From Helicoverpa zea (lineage: Eukaryota > Arthropoda > Insecta > Lepidoptera > Noctuidae): a DNA stretch of 64,000 nucleotides. The stretch is from positions 3,100,001 to 3,164,000 of the forward strand of contig NC_061472.1 of the NCBI RefSeq assembly GCF_022581195.2, written 5' to 3'. Position numbers and translations under genes: made by a program. Below, piece by piece: positions 60,195 through 64,000 of this stretch (its first letter is position 1; each line of letters starts with the position of its first letter). The notes under the pieces were generated by a model. That model was not told the DNA's origin, did not search any database, and was given only the letters and a program-made list of their open reading frames with translations.

Positions 60195-60235
60195 CATTGG
60201 AGTCGATACACGCTCACTTCACTATGTACGTGAGT
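60060..60235 (-). promoter_or_regulatory. CpG-rich island, candidate promoter
   Basis: Within strongly AT-rich surroundings this segment has many CpGs (cgaaccgtcgccgtgcgttg; cgcgagcgcagccg). On the minus strand it contains an arthropod initiator-like ggtcagtt with the A at 60140. No TATA box or downstream promoter element is evident. The plus strand has its own donor-like gtac|gtgagt at 60228/60229, so the island could also start a plus-strand transcript. Confidence 0.42.
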
Positions 60236-60279
60236 TTTTGTTAACTTTACTCTTATTTTAATCATTGTTTCGTTCATTA

Positions 60280-63200
60280 CATCTTTTATTACGACTGTTC
60301 TTTAAATTATTAATGTTACATTCTTCGTTATCACAATCTACTTAGATACCAATGTCTACTTTATCATCTAGTTTTATGTCGTTCATATTTAGATCCTAAT
60401 TAGTTGAAATGACTCCTCCGGTAGATAATGTCTCATTTAACGATATGACGCTTTCAAAATATAAGATTATACAATCTTTGTAAATGTTTAGAACATCATT
60501 TTAATTAAGTAAATGACTCCTATAACTTGCATTTTAATAAAGAAACATAAATCAAGACATAGTATTCATAAATTATAAAAATAAAAACATGCAGCGTAGA
60601 CAGAAAACAAAACGTTTTAGTATGTTTGCTTAATCTTTTCTCACGAACGGCAGATTTGTTTTGTGTAAGAGTTTTATTGGTGTAATTAACGTCTGCATGT
60701 TTTGTTATGCTATTGAGGTTTACAATGCGTTTCAAATATAACAAACTGCGATTCATTATAATGATTGTTATGTGGATGCAACGTTAGAAAACTTTCTTGA
60801 AGAATTAAATTAGTATATTGTTGATAATGAAGCTGTCACTATGATCATAATCATTATCATTTACCTACTTTGTCACATTACTTTGCAGCACAAATCAATT
60901 GATGCTCTACTAAAGCTTTCATCTTTCATACTCCGAACTCAACAGCGTTCAAGAATGCTGTTTTAGCAATCGTCATTAACTTCCTCCTGACCGTATCCCA
61001 ATTTTATTTGGGGTCAGCTCAGCATGTCTTCGTTTCTATCTCATGTCATTTCTGTCTCTACCTATTCTGGCATCTCGGAATCTAAAATAAGTACATCCCA
61101 AGCTGCGCTCACCAACACGCGTACCCAGTGCGGTAAGTATGGGCCAATCCCAAGGTTTAAGGGAGGCCTTTCCCAGCAGTGGAGGTTATTTTAAGCTGTA
61201 ACAGCAATCCATCATCTTTCGCAGAACTAATCCATCGTCTATATGGCCTTACTTAGTACTGCTACATTATAAAACCGATCAAAGAAATTCGCCAAGTAAA
61301 TCCCCAACTTCATAATACTCACATCGATGTATCTGACCGATTACCGCCATATCTCGATATTATCACTTCGCAATCGTTAACGCGTCTCGGATAAACACGA
61401 AAACAGCCGACAATGGCCGATGCAATGTCAACAGATGATAAAATACAATTAAATTGTGCCGTGAAGTAGGTTTTATATCTAATCTGTTCGATAGTAGGTA
61501 ATATGGACTCATTTTTGCAGTAATTATGTTTATATGCCACCTTTTTTTCGCTGTTGACAGGTACGAAATGGGTCGATTTGTTTGTTTATTTTGGTATTTG
61601 CTAGTTCATGATAAAACCGACAATTCAGGTATCCTTTTGCCTAAACTTCATAATATAGACCTCATAGTTACGAAAGAAAAAGATACACAGAAGATGATGT
61701 TGATGGTTATACCCCTGTCTACCATTTTGTAAGTTGGGAAACAAAAAACGATCCCTTCCATTGTGGGTGCAGCAGTTAGTCATGACTAAAATTTATCCAT
61801 ATCCATGTTACCCTTTGATGAAACCCTTCGGGTAATAAGGCCGAGGTACTCTTCCTAATAATCCCACAGTCCCGGCAGATTTGGGCCAAAAGAGCTTAGC
61901 TCCAATAACACCAATCTAAAATACAAATCGACCAACATTCATTTTAATGTAAGTACTGCGAATGTATACTTTGGCCTTAAAAATTAGATACACCACATCT
62001 TGTATTTTACAAGTATCAATAAAGAAGAATTTGGATTTACGAAAGAATTGGGTTAAGTTGAGAACCAAATGGGTTAATGTAGTGTTTGATAGCGGAATCT
62101 CCAAGAATAGCACAGAATTTCCACATAGCGATACAAACTCCCACTAAATTGTTAATTACTACCGTTTGTTTATATTTGATGTGGATTTAAAGATATACTG
62201 ATTCCAGAGCCAATAAATCAATCGGGAATGTTTTCGTAAATAACAGAAATCCCAACGTTCTCCGGCCCTTATCCAAATTTGATTTGGGATCGGCGCAACA
62301 TATTTTCTTCATCCATGCCCTTCTATCTAAACTTCCTAATGTCACAAGTAACTCTATTTCTTTATACCCACGTCGACTTTCACACAGTGCATCCATCTTT
62401 CTTTGATATTCCCCTTCCTTTACTTTCTGCGTTCATGCCCAAACCCTTGTAAAACCGAAGCTAGGTCCTGGTATCTTTCAAATGGTACATCCATTTCAAA
62501 ATGGATGAAAATCAGCTGCCGGTAACCCCAACTTCAGAAAAAGACTTTGCAGCTAATGAAGTCCCTTTGCTAGTAAGGTGCCATTCATAAATATGTTGTC
62601 TATTTACCTATGGTAAGTAGACCATAATAAGTCAGCAACTCCAGTGAGGCCCAGCGGGGCCAAGGCCTGCCGGGGTTGCGGGATTGTTCGAAAGAGTTGC
62701 TGCAGCCCTGGTACATAAAAGACCTACGACGGAACACGACGGTTTTTAGTCAGTAAGAGTCTGACACTCTCTCACCGCTGCTAACCCACAGCGGGATTTT
62801 GGACGTCGTTAAAAAAAAGTAGACCAAAATAACATCCGCCCGCCATAATGAAATTAGAAAATTGCTTTATCATCTCTTACGCCATTAACAGGTCCCATTG
62901 TCACAATTATCTTAAATCCCACTTAAACTTACACAGTTACATTAACTTACTTATAAATGTGACGTAACTACAAAGAGGAAAAAAAAGCAATTTTTAATTG
63001 AACCAAAACCGGATTGTTATCCCATTGCGATAACTCACTTTCAAATTAAATCATGCGTAGATTAATATTGAGAACTCGCCATTGTTTATTTTATTTAATA
63101 CTAGTAACGTCCTGTAGTTTTGTTCGTTCTATTTCTAAGCGACACTGTACCTAGTTTTATCAAAATTAGACCTAACCTTACCAGAATATGGAAATGAATA

Positions 63201-63950
63201 TAATTTATGAGTTGATCCCACACACGATCTATTATTTGTCTTTCATCAAAATCCGTTCAGGTTTCTTTTGTTTAACAAACAAACACTATCAATGAAACAA
63301 TAACTTTAATAATTTTAATGCAATGCATGAAAAACGGAAGAATAAGTAATGCCATAATACTCTAATCTAAATCAATGTTAGGTATGTGTTCCAAATCAAC
63401 TAGAAATCATAAAGATAGATATTTACCTAAATTCAATTCTATTGATTCTCAAGTTAATAACAGTCAAACAAGAATATAATTTAACACTGATTCCATAATT
63501 TATTTGATTGTAATAGTATTGATATTTCACGGATAGTTGTATCAATTTAACGTTGGCGGCACTCATGCGCATCATAAAATGAAATATGGAGTAGAAATCT
63601 CGTTCGGTTACATTTTAGTGTGTGGTCTCACTGCCAGCTGTGCCGGGGCGGATTATGACCTAGTAATCGATTTGAGTGTCGTCTTTTCAATGATTATTAT
63701 CGTATAATAATTATGTAAATAAGATGTTTGAGCCTAAAATAAATAATAATGATTAAAATCCGCAAAACAACAAAAAATACTCGTACACTTTTCATTAAAA
63801 AAAACGCCTACCGCGGTTCTCATAGCAATATCTACTATTTCCTCACTCCCTAGTTATGTTACAAATTGATAAGGCGTCTATAACTCATTGTGGTTATAAA
63901 GTTATACTATGTAGTTTACCTATCAGGTCTCGTAGAGTAGCTCTCTAGAA
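60280..63950. other. Noncoding flank with dispersed repeats
   Basis: No gene is seen. Family L copies lie at 60970-61085 (tcccaattttatttgggg) and 62258-62460 (cccttatccaaatttgattt). 61080-61210 carries ggcctttcccagcagtgg, a common lepidopteran repeat end. 62640-62812 is the best family C copy (gccggggttgcgggattgtt; ctgctaacccacagcggg). The rest is AT-rich. Confidence 0.55.
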
Positions 63951-63984
63951 GTTTATTTATTTTATTTATTTATTTATTTATTCG
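63951..63984. repeat. (TTTA)n microsatellite
   Basis: About seven TTTA/ATTT units end at ttcgacttacacgg at the window edge. Like the array at 23097 this may be the tail of a minus-strand LINE 3' end that continues beyond the window. Confidence 0.8.
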
Positions 63985-64000
63985 ACTTACACGGCTTTAA

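Overview
The window is AT-rich eukaryotic DNA from an insect, most likely a moth and probably a noctuoid. This rests on its repeats, which I recognise as lepidopteran types: tRNA-headed SINEs with GATGAT tails, CR1-like LINE 3' ends, Helitron-like elements ending CTAG, and short hAT-like MITEs. There is no prokaryotic gene layout. Almost all of the 64 kb is intron or intergenic sequence filled with repeats. Species and family assignments are inference.

One host gene is supported, on the minus strand. A 2011-bp internal coding exon (24833-26843) and a 108-bp exon upstream of it (27406-27513) have matching splice phases across a 562-bp intron. Joined, they give a start codon at 27470 and 692 open codons that leave the window's gene model at a donor at 24832. 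The protein is largely low-complexity, with a Cys cluster, a polyproline run, Ser/Asp-rich stretches and a basic patch. I do not recognise it. About 32 kb further right, a CpG-rich island (60060-60235) followed by a 365-nt stretch with no minus-strand ATG, ending in a strong donor (59829), looks like the promoter and noncoding first exon. If so, 27514-59829 is one long first intron.

Layout: 1-24832 is downstream intron or flank, with nested MITEs at the left edge, a perfect 7 x 22-bp tandem array, a large palindromic element, SINEs and LINE tails. 24833-27513 holds the coding exons. 27514-59829 is the long intron, with a complete non-autonomous hAT (30029-31086), several SINE insertions with perfect target duplications, a MITE with 60-bp perfect inverted termini (49511-49741), Helitron-like copies and a LINE C-terminal zinc-finger fragment. 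59830-60235 is the candidate promoter and first exon. 60280-64000 contains only repeat fragments.

I found no complete autonomous transposon, no canonical tRNA or rRNA gene and no CRISPR array. The points most worth following are the gene model with its upstream ORF, the element-within-element insertion at the left edge with its GC-rich cargo, and the long-hairpin MITE.
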